Below are positions 11,819 through 23,327 of a stretch of 64,000 nt of DNA, piece after piece; the stretch's first letter is position 1; each line of letters opens with the position of its first letter. Position numbers and translations under genes: made by a program. Origin of the DNA: Stictocephala bisonia (Eukaryota; Arthropoda; Insecta; Hemiptera; Membracidae); contig JAQJVL010000753.1 in NCBI GenBank assembly GCA_035578905.1, positions 1 through 64,000 on the forward strand. The letters are read 5' to 3'. The notes under the pieces were generated by a model. That model saw only the letters and a list, made by a program, of their open reading frames with translations. It did not search any database and was not told the origin of the DNA.

Positions 11819-12171
11819 TTTTTAATTAGCATAATACGTGTTGGTATATGTACAGTACAAGTAAAACGTCACACAACACAAATTTATTACAATATAAGCA
11901 CAAAATGCACAAATATGTTACAATACAAGTACAAAATGCATGAATATTATGGTGATCGATTTCGGCGAACCCCGCTAACCTTCCTCAGACCAGAGGGATG
12001 GACAAAAAACACCCATTTCGTGAATCCCTCTGGTCTGAGGAAGGTGAGCGTGGTTCACCTAAATCGATCACCATAATATTCGTGCATTTTGTACTTGTAT
12101 TGTAATATATTTATGCATTTTGTGCTTATATTGTAATAAATTTGTGTTGTGTGACGTTTACTTGTACTGTA
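11819..12171 (+). mobile_element. Fold-back MITE, copy 2 (arms about 148 bp)
   Basis: Arms 11,851-11,999 and 12,024-12,171 are near-perfect complements around a 24-base centre and begin TACAGTACAAGTAAAACGTC. Compared with copy 1 the arms extend inward by a CTCAGACCAGAGGGAT block, so this is the more complete form. The same one-sided 5' extension (TTTTTAATTAGCATAATACG) is present. Noncoding; the 93-codon ORF at 11,795-12,076 is a by-product. Confidence 0.9.
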
Positions 12172-12810
12172 TTTCAATTTAGCATATACCTTCAATAATA
12201 TGTACAACAATATAGTATTGTTGAAAAATTACATTACCTGTAATTCATGATTAAATGAGAAAATACCCTTAAAATTTGAATAAAATACATACAAGTTAAA
12301 AAATTCCTACGTAATAATCTAAATTATGTTTCATAAAAGGGCTTTCACTGTCTTATATTGGCTTTTATTATTCTAATCACTAAATTTTAATAATTAATCT
12401 CTAAATCATTAGTTGATTCTACAAATATCAGCGTTGAAATGACTAAAAATTTTACTTTCATCAAATCCACACAAATTATTTCTGAATTAATACAAAAATA
12501 GTTGAGTTATAAAGATTAGACTTATTGTACATTTTATTTTAGAATGTTTTATACTCTAAAGAATGTGTTAAAATTATCAAAAGTAAGTAATCTTGACGAG
12601 TATTAAGGTGTTAATGCATACAAATTAAGGAGTCATCTTTGATGGCCTACAAACAGAGAGGGTGGGTGGTTAATTACAATCACCCACCAAAACATTCGGG
12701 GTCACTCAAATTCATTCGTCAAGTAAAGATGGATTTGCCACCACTAGAGGTTTTGCTTGATGGGTGGGGGGGTTTTGGGGGTTAGGAATGGCAAATATTC
12801 TCAATATGTC
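12172..12810. other. AT-rich; short GGTGGGTG/CACCCACC inverted pair
   Basis: At 12,660-12,690 GGTGGGTGG is followed by TCACCCACC. Otherwise nothing recognised. Confidence 0.35.
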
Positions 12811-12908
12811 GAATTATCGATAAATTGCAAAGCAAATATCGATATAACGATAATATCGAAAGAAAAATGTCGATATATCGATCAACCGAACCGATATATC
12901 GAATCGAA
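12811..12908. promoter_or_regulatory. Cluster of TATCGATA / TCGATA motifs
   Basis: Within about 100 bases there are perfect TATCGATA sites at 12,815-12,822 and 12,837-12,844, plus further CGATA, TATCGA and TCGATATATCGAT variants. TATCGATA is the DRE element bound by DREF in Drosophila, and clustered CGATA is a boundary-protein motif there. Whether that applies in this organism is inference. A decayed simple repeat is an equally good reading. Confidence 0.35.
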
Positions 12909-15629
12909 CTTATTTGCAGTACTAAATTCTATGAAACATAACATTTATTTTCAATTTCCAATATATTGTGTCTCCGAGAAATGTTTATCCACTTTTGAAT
13001 TGAATTGATAGAGAAATATTTATTTTATATATAATACATTTTTTATGTAATTCTATAGTTAAAAATAATTAACTCTGGTTTTTATGATTAGTAATGATAC
13101 TTATTTATAGGCAAACTAATCATTACTAACTACGAAGGTTCAGATATGTGAATCGGATTGGTTTAGTTTAAAATCTATTATTAACTCGTTTCATAATAAT
13201 ATTAATTGAAAATGGTAATTTAAAAACGTCCAATCAATATTGTTTCGTTATGACTATTTTTGTTTGTTTTAAGATTATTTTTTATATATTGTTAAAATGT
13301 AACTATTTCATATTATATTTACGATTATATTCTCAATATTTCTTTGTGTATGTATATTCTTAAAGTTTCTTAGCAAATTAGTACCTATCCCATCATAAAA
13401 ATAACAATTTTTAAATTTGGGCACCATTTTTTCCTCATTTAATTTGACGTTATAAAATATGCAGTTTTAAATTTTATTATAAAATTAAATAATTTTATCC
13501 TAGTTTGAACAAAAAAGTACCAGAATTTTAACTAGTTTTCTCTAATTATGAATTTTACACTTGTATTAATAAAACCCCGTTAATATATTGTATTTTTTTT
13601 ATAAATATTTATTGAGGATGGAAAAAATAATTCCTATGAGTTTTATGAATATCAAGATTTTATCTTTTTAAGAAAAAAAGTTGTTATTAATTAACTAAAA
13701 TAACGTTTTCTTGGCTTGTAGAGGTTGAACAATCAATAACTTGGTCTCGTTGTAATCCTTATAGAATGTATAATTACGATAAATTACTTTAATACACGTA
13801 AGTTAGATGGAGTCATTTTAAATTGATCAACATAAAGCGGTTTATAATTGATTTAAATCAATTTAAAATCACTAAATTTACCTATTCAAATGAAATAATG
13901 CATGTAATTATACATTTTATAAGGATTACAATGAGACCAAGTAATTGATTTTATGATCTCTAGAAGCCAAGAAAAAGGTTCCAGAAAATTTATAAGAATT
14001 TGTTGTTCTTAAAAATGTATAATCCTGAAATTTATAAAACGTACAGAAAACAATCCTGTCAACCGGATAGTATAATACAATCATTGTTATATATCACGGA
14101 GCTTTTAGTAATAAATGAAATATATCACGGAGTTTTTAGCAATAAATGTGTAAAGTTGATGCACAGCGAAAACTAGTTAAAATTTCGGGAATTTATTTGT
14201 TCCAACTCGGATAAAAATTGTCAAAACTTATAACAAAATTAAAAAGTAAATATTTCATAACGTACAGTTAAAGGAAAAACTACTGAGTGTCGTCATAGGC
14301 CTCTTAGTTTCTCATTAAACAATCTTCAATCCAGGGTACATAACATTTAATTGCCGACAGGAATATAGAATGGTAGAATATTTTACATGACGACATTAAC
14401 TGTTTATACAGATAAAGTAAAAACTATTATTATAATCATGTTCCAAAAAAATAATAAATAAGTCAACTAAAATGTAAGTATGATTTATTTCTGTGAAAGC
14501 ATGGAAAATAAACTTTGTATGCATTTCCAAGCTATAACATAGTGAGTCTGACTTTCTAGCAGTAAATTCCAATGAACATATATTCCCTCAGCCTGGAATA
14601 AAACAAGAATATCTGCATTAGTTTCACAGCTTCGCAGACAGAGTTATAGCTTTTAGTCCTCGTTCAGTTTGTTTTCCAGCCAAGTTTTGTTCAGAAAGCA
14701 ATTTTAAAATAGTAAATTGATTGAAACCTTATGTATTTACACAGGACAAATAGTAATATTAAAGTTCACAAATACAATAAATTAATTGTTTACAAAGACA
14801 GAAACCCGTAGTTGTGGAAAATAACAAATTTATAGTGCCTCTCATTTAGAGTGACCGTGAAAATGAAATAATCTGATAGATTTTAAAATTTAAACTTTCA
14901 TTCAAAACATAAACAGCAAATTTTGTGATGTTTGTTTAATTAATTCAAATATTTTACTATTTAAAAATATATAATAGAATATTTTTAAATTGTTCTTCTA
15001 CTTTCAAATAAAAAAGGACGACCACTTTCTATTTTATAGTGTGATATTTTAAATAAAATGTGAAATGAGAAACGCTTTTTTGAATTTTCTAATTTTTTCA
15101 TATTTTATTACATGTCATAATTATATCAAATCTGTTAATATAATCTTTAACTATATCATTGGTATTTTTTTTTAATTTGTGGCTATTATATAAATTATTT
15201 TGTTCTGTTCTATTGTTAAAATTTAATTACAGATGTTATAGAAATGTCTCTCAAGTAAATTGCTGAAATTATTCTAATAAAACCTAATCTTTTCATTTAA
15301 TTAAAAATGTTAACTATGCTTAAAAAATAAGTACCATTTAACGATAGTTCCAAAATATAAATGTGTTAAATATACTTGATACACATTTTCATTATATTAC
15401 TCAATTGAGCTAAATGTTAAACCCAAATAAAACTAAAAGTTGATTTAATTTATTGACACCAATAATGGATATTTTGACGTAGATATTAAAGGCTTCGTTA
15501 TAAAACCCTCCAAATTTATTAAATTGAGTTTTGTATTTTGTAAGTATTTACTTTGTATTGTTGATATTTGTTTTATATATGTTAATTAATTGTACAATTA
15601 GTAGAGAAAATATTGTGCATCCCTTTCCT
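12909..15629. other. AT-rich stretch, no recognised gene
   Basis: Contains only A/T-rich sequence. A short local repeat, ATATATCACGGAG..TTTTAG.AATAAATG, occurs twice at about 14,091-14,150. Confidence 0.35.
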
Positions 15630-15965
15630 TTCGGATCTAATAATACCGACTTAACGTGTCCTTTGAACGTGAACATAAGTGTACAAGAGAACTTTTGGGA
15701 GTCCATGTTGGGTGGTAGTCAGGGTTCGGATGTATTGTAGTGGAAATAACTGAGTGTTAGGCAGCCAGTTAGCTGAGCATCAGGCCATTACCACGTAGTT
15801 TGGATTCCACGTATGGCTGTAGATCCCATAGTTGCCCTAGATATTGGGCTATTAATAAATAGATCTTTGTAAGGAACAGTCAATCTTAGTAACATCACTA
15901 CACACGTTCATCTACACTCATTCATTCATATATTCGCCAATACCTCTACGATTTGCGTCTTAGTA
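15630..15965 (+). mobile_element. Modular SINE family, copy 2
   Basis: Shares TCCATGTTGGGTGGTAGTC, GGATTCCACGTA, TTGCCCTAGATATTGGGC, TATTAATAAATAG, GGAACAGTCAATCTTAG, CGTTCATCTACACTCATTC and a 3' GCGTCTTAG end with copy 1. The 5' block is diverged. The 69-codon ORF at 15,531-15,740 overlaps its 5' end. Confidence 0.65.
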
Positions 15966-17571
15966 TAGAATGAATGTTTCCTTTGCTAGTCCCTTTAGTC
16001 TCAAAGTAATAAGCAATGTGTACAATAGTTAACCACTGTAAAATACTTGAAACATGTAATATACTGTTTAAACTAGTGTGACCCACTGCTTTCTAAACAT
16101 GTTACTTTGAGTTGCAACAAAATATCGTCATCTAAACATTTTATTTGATTATAAAGGCTTTATTTAATACAGATTTAGTTAGAAATAATAAGTGATTTCA
16201 TTGCTGTAAGGAAAAATAAAATGTATTTATTCAATAAAGTATAAAATATTAGCTAATGAAATTAAATTATGTTTTTTAATCCATACAAATATAAATCAAA
16301 CATCCGATTTCAAGCTTTGAGTTTACAAAGCTCAAATTTAATGGGTTTACTTTATATTGAAACATTGCATTTCTATACAAGTGTATTTTTGTAAATTTAG
16401 TTCCTTAAGTTGTAAATGGGAAGCAATTTTAAGAATTTCCTGACTTACCAACATTTCATAAATGAAAATAAATGTCAGTGCTGAACAAGAGCTACTATGA
16501 CCAGGTTATTAATGTGTATATTACATCCAAATATATGCGCTAATTTTATTACTGTGAACAAGAGTGTTTATTTATTTTATTTCTTATTTTTAATATTATA
16601 TATTAAAACAACTGTAAGTTACTTTATTTCAGATAAAACTCAAGTAAATAGTTAACTTTTATTTTTCTAACAACTAAAGTAAAAAATAAACTTTCCTTCA
16701 GCATTTAGAATAGGCCACAACAAATTGTGGCTAGAGTTTACTAGTTTTAATGCAAAATAATTATTTTTTTTTAATGTTACGTAACATTAAAAAAACTCCA
16801 TAATTCTTGAATAATGATCATAATAACAAGCTATCCATATTTTACCAATTCTTCTTCTTCACTTGTTCAAAGCGTATTAAATTATATATTCAGGAAATAA
16901 AAATGCGTTGTATAAATTATACTGTTTTTAGTAAAGGGAAATCTTGAATATTAGAGATTAATCAACAGCATACAGTATTAAATAATCAGATTATCTTAAA
17001 CATATGGTAAAAAAACAGCTCTTCCCATTTGAGTTCGGTAAATGGGAAGAGAGAAGGAAAAAACTACCAGTATGATGTATTGCTTCAAATTTCAATAAAA
17101 CCCTATAGCTAAAGCAACAAATATTTTAATATTTTTCTTTACCTTGACAGTGGTACGGATAAAACTAGCTATACTGTATTCACTTTTATTCATTTGGTAA
17201 TCCTTTGATCTGCGAAAAATGAAAGTTATTTGCAAAAATATTCCAACTCAATAGTCTTATTTCTTGGTGGAAATTGTATTAAATTTGTATTACATGACGT
17301 TTTGATCGCTATTTTTCGTTATCTTTGTTGAAATAACTGTAATACATTTATTAAATAAATTTTTATATACAAATTATATGTATGATCTACCATTTTTATG
17401 GCTATAATGATGTGACAAAATGAATAGCAACAAGTTTTGAGATTGTTGTAAAAGAGACATGATTTTTCGTATAATTTATTTAGGAAAATCATAGATACGA
17501 AAAACTAAATCCATAACTAATTTATTAATGTTATTACTTTATTCATATTTCATGTACTGGAACAGCCTGCG
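15966..17571. other. AT-rich with two small inverted repeats
   Basis: A 30-bp perfect palindrome spans 16,766-16,795, centred on GTTAC|GTAAC. A 12-bp-stem, 9-base-loop hairpin (CTCTTCCCATTT) spans 17,019-17,051. No gene recognised. Confidence 0.5.
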
Positions 17572-17913
17572 TATTTTTGAAGGCAAATATGAATGATTAC
17601 GTGAGTGTAGGATGAATATGGATGATCTGTGTAGTATGGTTAGTAGTTGAGTTTGACTTAGCTCAGTAAAGGCCTTTATTAAAGCCCAATAGACAGGGCA
17701 ACTAAGGAACCTACACATTTATGTGGAATCCGAATGACATACTATTGCTCTCTGTTTTTGGCTAACTGACAAGCCTGATACTCTTCACAACTCAAAATCA
17801 TGACACTGACTACCACCCAACACGAACATCCCAGACCTCTCTAGTTGAGTACATGAAAATGGCAACCATTGAGCGGACGCCATAATGGTATTAATGATAC
17901 GTCCCCATGTGCA
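17572..17913 (-). mobile_element. Modular SINE family, copy 3 (variant 3' tail)
   Basis: On the minus strand it carries GTCCGCTCAATGGTTGCCA, GTTGGGTGGTAGTCAGTGTC, TATCAGGCTTGTCAGTTAGC, TTCGGATTCCACATAAATG and GGTTCCTTAGTTGCCCTG. The tail then departs from copy 1 and ends TTCATATTTGCCTTCAAAAA, as in the copy at 61.1 kb, which defines a second tail subfamily. It abuts the MITE at 17,934. Confidence 0.65.
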
Positions 17914-17933
17914 ATCTCCTTATCTTTTCCGTT

Positions 17934-18177
17934 AATTCACTACCGCATAATAAATATTATATTGCTCTAAAAACTGTTCTCCAATCATTTTTAAGTCACT
18001 GGCCTTATCTTATCGCTTTCCAAGAATTTACACATGGAGAGTGCATTCGGTGGTAAGTCCATCATTGGATTTACCAGTTTGTGATCAATTATAGTAGTGA
18101 CCTATCCTAACCTAACTTAACTGTAATTGCGATAAAAAAATGTAGTGGTAGTGAAGTAACGGAAAAGGTTCCGATTT
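17934..18177 (-). mobile_element. TIR MITE with internal TTAGG runs, copy 1
   Basis: Ends are CTTTTCCGTTAATTCACTAC (left) and GTAGTGAAGTAACGGAAAAG (right), an about 20-bp inverted pair with one mismatch, 244 bp in all. Internal blocks match copies at 22.9 and 32.2 kb in reverse orientation: AGCGATAAGATAAGGCC, GAGTGCA, a TACTGGTAAATCCA-like block and CCTAACCTAAC. No ORF. Confidence 0.75.
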
Positions 18178-19141
18178 TCTTATGATAATAATGGAAAAAA
18201 TTAGAAACAGTCGGTTATGTTAGAGATGTGGTCCTGCTCTCTGGTCAATATGAACCCCCCTACTTCTAGAGCAATCCAATAGAACAGCTTTACAGATGTC
18301 AGTACTGTAGTAGCAAGTTAAAGTGCGTTTTTTTTAGCAAAAGAAGTTAGGGCTTTGGATCTAACGGCTAATCGAGACTTCCAAAAATGGAAACGACAGC
18401 GAATACAAATAGCATGATTACACATCAAAAATTGAGCCCGGGACGTCTGCTAAACTTATAACAACCGGGAAGTAAGCATATTCTTAATAGGAAGTACATA
18501 ATTTTGCTAGACAATTCTGAAAAAAAGGTCCAAGAAAATGTACGACTGTATTTTCTGTGAAGTGAACTCCAGATAAGGTTATTTGATATATAACATTTTC
18601 TTCTTTTTCTCCTATAACTTGGCAATATAAAGGGTAAAATAAGTTAGGGGTTACATAAAAACGTTAAAATAAGTAACTTTTATGTTGTCATTAGCTAGAT
18701 AAAGTTGGTTTAGCTGGATGAAGTCCAACACTTGCTCCAAAAGTGATTAAAAATAATGTTGTTTGGCAACGTCCATTTTATATTATCTGGATTGTTTTGG
18801 GATACATTTGATTTTAAGATATAATTAGTTTCCATTACTAAAAAGGTTTTCTCAAATTATTGCCATAGAATTTCTGTACACTAAATAAACTAAAAATTAA
18901 TTTTCAAAACCAAAAATTAGATACTGTTTGCAAGAGAATTGTTCTGTAAAAGGTTTACAGTACAGAAGGTAAATTGGATGAACAAGAATACGGTAATATT
19001 GTTATTTATCTTTCCTTGTTCATAAAACTTATGTGCAAAGAAAATAAATCAAATTAAAATAAAAATAAATTTGAATTATTTTGTCGACTTTAAAAGCAAA
19101 TATCTTAATTCAATATATTTATTTAATTTATATATTTATTC
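18178..19141. other. AT-rich, nothing recognised
   Basis: No ORF, tandem or inverted repeat with a recognisable identity. Confidence 0.35.
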
Positions 19142-19412
19142 ATAAGACGCCGATCATCAAGATATGGAATTTCTTGGCTAATATGGATTTCGAATGAGTG
19201 TGATGAGTGTAGATGAGCGAATGTAGTAATTGTTACAAACTAAGGCCGACTATTCCTTAGAAAGTGTCACTAATTAATAGCCCAATGACAAATGAACAGC
19301 TGGTGATTATCAGCTGATCCTTCTCAAAATGTATTGACTCCGATTGGAATCGAACTGAGAAACTTTAGCACATGAATCTGAAGATTAAAGCAACTACGCT
19401 ACCGACCAATTA
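19142..19412 (-). mobile_element. Modular SINE family, copy 4, with tRNA head
   Basis: Read on the minus strand this is a complete small SINE. The tRNA-like head contains A box TAGCGTAGTTG (a perfect fit to TRGYNNARNNG) and B box AGTTCGATTCC (one mismatch; plus-strand 19,346-19,356). The family 3' domain follows: TTGGGCTATTAAT, GGAATAGTCGGCCTTAGTTTG, CTACATTCGCTCATCTACAC, ATCTTGATGATCGGCGTCTT, then an AT-rich tail. It shows that the 3' domain found in the other copies belongs to a pol III SINE. Confidence 0.75.
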
Positions 19413-20549
19413 TTTAATACTGTGTATTTCATTATATTAGGAAATATAAATATTTTTTTACGCCTTCCTGATACAATTTTAAAATGGATTATAATTTTAA
19501 TGTATTAAAACAGCTGTTTGAAATTATTTACTAACATTTAATATGTGATCTATGCTTTTATGTTTTGTTATTAAGTGGTATTATGTGAATCATCAAAGAA
19601 TATTATTGACAGATGTTATCAGATAGTTTATTGTTGAAGGAAAATAATTTTAAAGTATATTTAATTTGTGTTAAAGTAAAATTTAATAAGTACCTAAAAC
19701 GTTTAGTTTAATTATTATTTCCACTGAACTAATTAATCTCTAGTAAAAATCTATAATGAGTAGAAAAGTGTAATTGTACTTTACAGTTTGTTCCGCGTTG
19801 GCGTGGGGTCAAAGTTCAGACAGTCATTGGTCTACGATTTAACTCACACTGTGGATTTTTAAGTTCCGAATCAACCCCAATAAACTAAATTAGTTTATAT
19901 AGAACCTTATTACAGCACTTTGTTTTAAATTGCATTGTTTTATAGTTATATAGTTTATGACAAATAAAAATAAAACCAATGCGTGTTCCACTCTTAGTTG
20001 CTTCCAATAATACTATTATTTTACTGTATTATTATTCCAAATAGGCTGGTTAGGTAACAGTTATTGATAATATTTCAAATATATACCAGTAAATGTTCGC
20101 ACAATAACTATTATCTGTGCAGATAAATGGATTATAGGTGAAAACTAAATAACCTTTTAAGCAGTGGATACAAAATATGATCATGACAAATCAATAGCTC
20201 TTGTGTTAGTATAAAAGTATATTGTACACTGTATTGGTGATTTGTATACAAATACGACTGTAACGGTCCTAAACACACTATTTTTGTTTACAATATCGAC
20301 ATTATCTCATCAACTGCTCTAAAATAAAAGTTTAAAGATGTTTGTACTCCCAAATCAGTAAAGAAACTTGTAATCATTTGTACCATATTAGAGATAAACT
20401 ACCCCCCCCCCTCTCTCTCTCTGTGGATATAAAAGCTCCATGTACAGTGTTGAAAAAGCAACAGTTGAACCGTAACGGATATCTTTCTATTGGCCTCTCG
20501 GTCAAAATGTTCATCTTTAAGATGTATCGGTAAATGTTGGTGTTAGGGC
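19413..20549. other. AT-rich; (C)n(CT)n microsatellite at 20,401-20,422
   Basis: A C run followed by (CT)5 precedes GATATAAAAGC, but no gene start follows. Nothing else recognised. Confidence 0.4.
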
Positions 20550-20625
20550 AGTATTGGAGAAATGTCAGGAAAGTTTTCCAATACGACTTAGTTCCGCTCG
20601 ACCTACTGTTGACCCGTCTTGTGTA
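20550..20625 (+). repeat. Short hairpin repeat, copy 1
   Basis: GTATTGGAGAA (20,551-20,561) pairs with TTTTCCAATAC (20,574-20,584), followed by CGACTTAGTTCC. Related hairpin-plus-tail sequences occur at 26.26, 30.21 and 52.47 kb. Confidence 0.5.
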
Positions 20626-21244
20626 CAACACCGCTTAATAGAGCTTCCAGCTTTTACTCCTAAATTTACTCATATATTCTTACAAAGAAAAAATATACTA
20701 ATCTTTAGTAACATTTTGTATTAGTCAAAAATAAAATTATTTGCAATGGAAAGGCATGTTTAGCAAAATAATAGTGTATAACAATGTTGAAAAACAATGG
20801 TCTATCGCAACAATAGTTGTAATAAAATTTAATTATATTATGTTGCTTTTACACTTCAAATCACCTAGATATAATTTACTTAAATTGGAGTATTTTGATG
20901 TAATGGAATTTGTTAGGTTTAATATTGTAGCACTGTGATCCAGCACTGTTAGTTATTTATTGATTTTTTGCTTATTCACTTTTTTTCTTATAAGTAAATA
21001 GTGTAAGCAGGCCATCGACTTTACATTTGAGGTAATGCACAGATTTTCACAATCCTTTGACATGCATTGGATATATCGGACAAATTTAAATTTTTGACAG
21101 TAAGAATTGTTTTAAAACTAGAAGAAAGAAGCAAATAAAATTATTACATTTATTTAACAAAGATTTTTATTATTTCGAGGTCCATATTATTATACATAAT
21201 TGCTTTTCACAGTTAACTCGCCTGTTTATATAGGCCTGCAGCTC
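20626..21244. other. AT-rich, nothing recognised
   Basis: Contains a 65-codon AT-rich ORF (20,741-20,938) without recognisable features. Confidence 0.35.
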
Positions 21245-21245
21245 T

Positions 21246-21352
21246 GTGCGTAAACTTTATTCAACGAGTGAAGTACCAACCGTTAGCTCAGTTGGGGATT
21301 CGAACCTTGGACTACGTCCTTCCACAGTCTGAATCCACTGAGCCACCATTGC
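21246..21352 (-). mobile_element. tRNA-derived SINE, second family, best copy
   Basis: On the minus strand: TGGCTCAGTGG (21,335-21,345) is a perfect A box and GGTTCGAATCC (21,296-21,306) a perfect B box, with tRNA-like spacing. The body CTAACGGTTGGTACTTCACTC and GTTGAATAAAGTTTACGC is shared with 52.8 kb and, decayed, 35.7 kb. No acceptor stem or CCA is seen. Confidence 0.8.
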
Positions 21353-22902
21353 ACTTAATACTTTTATGCAAGCAACGCTGTTCTACGTATTAAATCCATG
21401 CATGGTTATGTACATTACTTTGTTCATTTATAATAATGAGTCTTTCTTAAAAATCCTTAAATAAATATAACTACTATTGTTCTAACAAATGATATGAAAA
21501 ATTTCCATTCCTTAAATATTCTTTATTATACACATAATTAATTATTCACTTACTTTACAATAAAAATAAATTGTTCCAAAGAATTGGCACAAACTCTCCC
21601 CCATATTAAACACTAAAAATCAACACTTTGAAAATTACCAGTTTGATTCTCAAATACTTTTTTTTCCCTAACTCAAAAACTAGTCATGTTAGAGACATGC
21701 ATATTTTATTAATAATTAAAATATTTTAAATTATAATTCACACCTTTCCTGAAAATTTACTCAAATTCGTTGGACTAGTTTTTAACAATATTCCATTTTT
21801 GTAATTGTTTACCCATAAAAATAATAAAAAAACTAAAATTTTAAAAAGTGAAAAAATAGTTTGGATATATTAGCTAAATACACCTACATACAAAATGTCA
21901 TAAAAATTGATCCATCCGTTTCGTCTCTAGCGAACTGCACAAACACACGACAGGCACACATATATTTTTCGAATTTTTTTTTCAGAGGACCCTAAAATAG
22001 ATTTTTAGACCAAAGTGTAAATTTTTGTTTGATGATCACAATAATTTCTCTATGCTAACCCATACGGGAGAATGTTAACAATTGCCTTTATTAGGATAAT
22101 TGTTTTCCTTTATTATACTTTTTATTGATTCAAACACATAAGTTTATATATAAAGGCTGTCTTAACCTTAGTGTGCTTCACAAAAGATAGTTTTAGCATT
22201 TCAAAATACTTATTTCTCGATATGAAAATTCCAACAAATTTAACAATATATTACTGTCCCAATATGTCGTACTAAAAATTATGAGTTTTGAAGTTTAATT
22301 TATTTAATTATTGTAATTTTTTGATAATGTTTCAATTAAAATTACCATAGGAAAAACTATGATAACTAGATTAACACTGACATTAATGCATCAATGACTT
22401 AAAAAAATATTAGTTCAAATTGGAAAATATTAATTTAAACTGTAATTGAGGGCAATATTATTCAAGGGCTGCTATATGTTTCACTTTGTTAAGTAACAAA
22501 CTGCAGCATAGTCATTAAAGTCAACAATAAAATATACTGTTATAAACTACCCCTGGTTAAGCATAAAACTACTGCTATCTTAAATAATTATTGTGTACAT
22601 TTATACTGTAACACATTTATTCTCAGTATATTTCATCTGTCTTAAAAGTTCTTTAACCTTTGATAATATCTGTTTACCTAGCTAGCAAAGTACTTTTACA
22701 ATTCTTTTTTCAAAACGTTTTACAATTTTATAAAGTAAAAAATCTAAATGACAACAAAAAGAAACATGAAAATCAATATACATATTTAATTTGTTTGAAA
22801 CTGAAAATTAAACAAAATGTTGCCTTTAATTAATATCAGATTTATTTTTCATTGGTCAAATTGATTTAAAATGTCATCCTGTAAAATATTACGATGAAAA
22901 CT
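21353..22902. other. AT-rich, nothing recognised
   Basis: No ORF longer than 60 codons, no repeat identified. Confidence 0.35.
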
Positions 22903-23208
22903 ATTAACGATTACTACCACTACTTTTTTATGCCAATTACGGTTAGTTTAGGTTAGGTAAAATTAGGTTAGATTATTAAAGTTTATCATAAACTGGTAAA
23001 TCCAACGATTGACCGCTGAATGCTCTCTCCGTGTGTACATTCTTGAAAAGCGATAAGATTAGGCCCGTTATATCGGAGTCCTAGAGGATAAAGAATACCA
23101 CAGTGGACGTAAAAATTATAGGGGAACAGTTTTGAGAGCAATAGAACATTTATCAAGTAGTGGTGAATTAACGGAAAAAAAATAGTGGTAGTGAACTAAT
23201 GGAAAAGA
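22903..23208 (+). mobile_element. TIR MITE with internal TTAGG runs, copy 2
   Basis: Matches copy 3 at 32.2 kb in order: GGTTAGGT..TTAGGTTAG, CTGGTAAATCCA, GAAAAGCGATAAGATTAGGCC, CACAGTGGACGTAAAAAT, TTATCAAG. The right end is doubled (GTGAATTAACGGAAAA then AGTGAACTAATGGAAAAG), suggesting a nested or duplicated terminus. Confidence 0.7.
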
Positions 23209-23327
23209 TACAAAGTAGGTTATTTTTTAATTGTTTGTTAAAGTAAATGTCACATTTAAATGTGTACGCTTGGTTTATCACTGATTTATTGCAATAAACA
23301 TAATTTCAGCAGAATGTTTAATAGTAA

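Noticed and set aside
20401..20440. Promoter with GATATAAAAGC after a CT tract
   Set aside because: No ATG-initiated frame, leader or splice donor of note follows; probably a chance TATA string beside a microsatellite.
21246..21352. Functional tRNA gene
   Set aside because: A and B boxes are good but no acceptor stem, anticodon arm or terminator fits; it recurs as a repeat with a shared non-tRNA body.
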